From a virus: a stretch of DNA of 49,175 nt. The notes under the pieces are model-generated. The model had not been told where the DNA came from, did no database searches, and worked only from the letters and a program-made list of their open reading frames with translations. This document shows positions 48,843 to 49,175 of the stretch, piece after piece. Made by a program: the position numbers and the translations under genes. The DNA is taken from positions 1-49,175 of IMG/VR virus record IMGVR_UViG_3300037628_000192; one strand, 5' to 3'. Every line of letters begins with the position of its first letter. Position 1 is the first letter of the stretch.

Positions 48843-48929
48843 ATTGGGTCGGGTTTTCTTTGTCCCCTTAACCCCGAAGAGGATTAAACCCCTCTTTGGA
48901 CCCTCCTTGCAAGGGAGGCTCGGCCCAAT
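48843..48929 (+). other. cloverleaf-like structured element
   Basis: ATTGGGTCG at 48843 pairs with CGGCCCAAT ending at 48929 (nine pairs, one G-T). Inside are three arms: CGGGTT/AACCCCG with a bulge, AAGAGG/CCTCTT (48877-48896) and CCTCCTT/AGGGAGG around GCA. It does not match tRNA arm lengths or conserved bases. It may be a transcript-end structure or a regulatory RNA for the gene that follows. Confidence 0.55.
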
Positions 48930-48959
48930 ACTTCAAAGGAATTATAAGGGGGTAGATTA

Positions 48960-49175
48960 ATGGCAATGTATGAGGAGTTATGTTTAATAGACATACTAAG
49001 TCCAATGTGTCGGGAGTTAAGTGCAGAAAGGCCACTTATAATAGGCGAAGATCATCAGGTTCGGCTTACATTTGTTCATGATCCAAATAAACCGTGGATA
49101 CAGACCAAGGGGTTTAGGGAAAGGCAATGTGGGAAATGGCAGTATTTCTTCAGTCATTGGAACTTTATACCAAGG
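48960..49175 (+). CDS. partial second copy of the first gene (contig closure)
   Basis: These 216 bases match 36-251 at an offset of 48,924. Seven substitutions fall between 48971 and 49049 (positions 47-125 of the first copy), and the last 126 bases are identical. The 35 bases before the ATG are also related but diverged. The frame continues to the window end. It is most simply the same locus from a related variant at the closing point of a circular map. Confidence 0.8.
   Translation, partial: MAMYEELCLIDILSPMCRELSAERPLIIGEDHQVRLTFVHDPNKPWIQTKGFRERQCGKWQYFFSHWNFIPR

Noticed and set aside
48843-48929. tRNA gene
   Set aside because: The outline is cloverleaf-like but arm lengths, the T-loop TTCRA sequence and the acceptor length do not fit a tRNA.

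Overview
The window is an almost complete genome of a tailed, probably short-tailed (podovirus-like) DNA phage, apparently recovered from mixed environmental DNA. By eye the G+C content is about 40-45 %. Nearly every gene has a strong AGGAGG-type ribosome binding site, and stops and starts often overlap (ATGA, TAATG). The last 216 bases repeat the start of the first gene (offset 48,924): the final 126 bases are identical and the part before them carries scattered substitutions. This fits a circular or circularly permuted genome of about 48.9 kb whose contig ends come from two strain variants. I see no integrase, rRNA, tRNA or CRISPR array. Two lipoprotein-like genes and a secreted protein with a haem-type CXXCH motif point to a Gram-negative host with c-type cytochromes, but this is inference.

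Layout. (1) 36-14,649, rightward: small zinc-ribbon proteins, a head-tail adaptor, an 808-aa nozzle-like protein, a Cys-rich virion protein, four probable internal or ejection proteins (173, 169, 578 and 1048 aa) and a metallophosphoesterase, closed by two terminators. (2) 14.9-15.4 kb: two near-identical promoters, a probable structured RNA and a small Cro-like regulator. (3) 15.6-27.3 kb, rightward: a recombination/replication set (PD-(D/E)XK nuclease, Sak4-like ATPase, SSB-like protein, ERCC4 nuclease, DinG/XPD-like helicase) among many small genes. It contains a three-hairpin element at 19.5-19.7 kb and an AT-rich iteron array at 21.86-22.11 kb that looks like a replication origin. (4) 27.5-29.0 kb, leftward: six small genes, bracketed by a 14-bp direct repeat and divided from the next region by a 460-bp non-coding stretch. 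(5) 29.8-33.4 kb: small genes, then small and large terminase. (6) 33.4-39.2 kb: fibre and appendage genes. (7) 39.2-42.9 kb: lysis and host-envelope genes (lipoproteins, DUF1353, TIM-barrel hydrolase-like protein, HAD phosphatase, holin-like protein, secreted ClpP-like protein). (8) 43.0-48.8 kb: portal, scaffold, major capsid protein, a beta-helix protein and a zinc-finger protein, running back into the first gene.

How it works together: terminase, portal, scaffold and capsid build and fill the head; adaptor, nozzle, ejection proteins and fibres form the tail. No DNA polymerase or primase is recognisable, so replication probably uses host enzymes recruited at the iteron region and assisted by the phage recombination set. 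The features I find most unusual are the CXXCH/ClpP-like secreted fusion, the structured RNAs at 15.2 and 19.5 kb, the iteron array, and small ORFs or cassettes that repeat the start or end of neighbouring genes.
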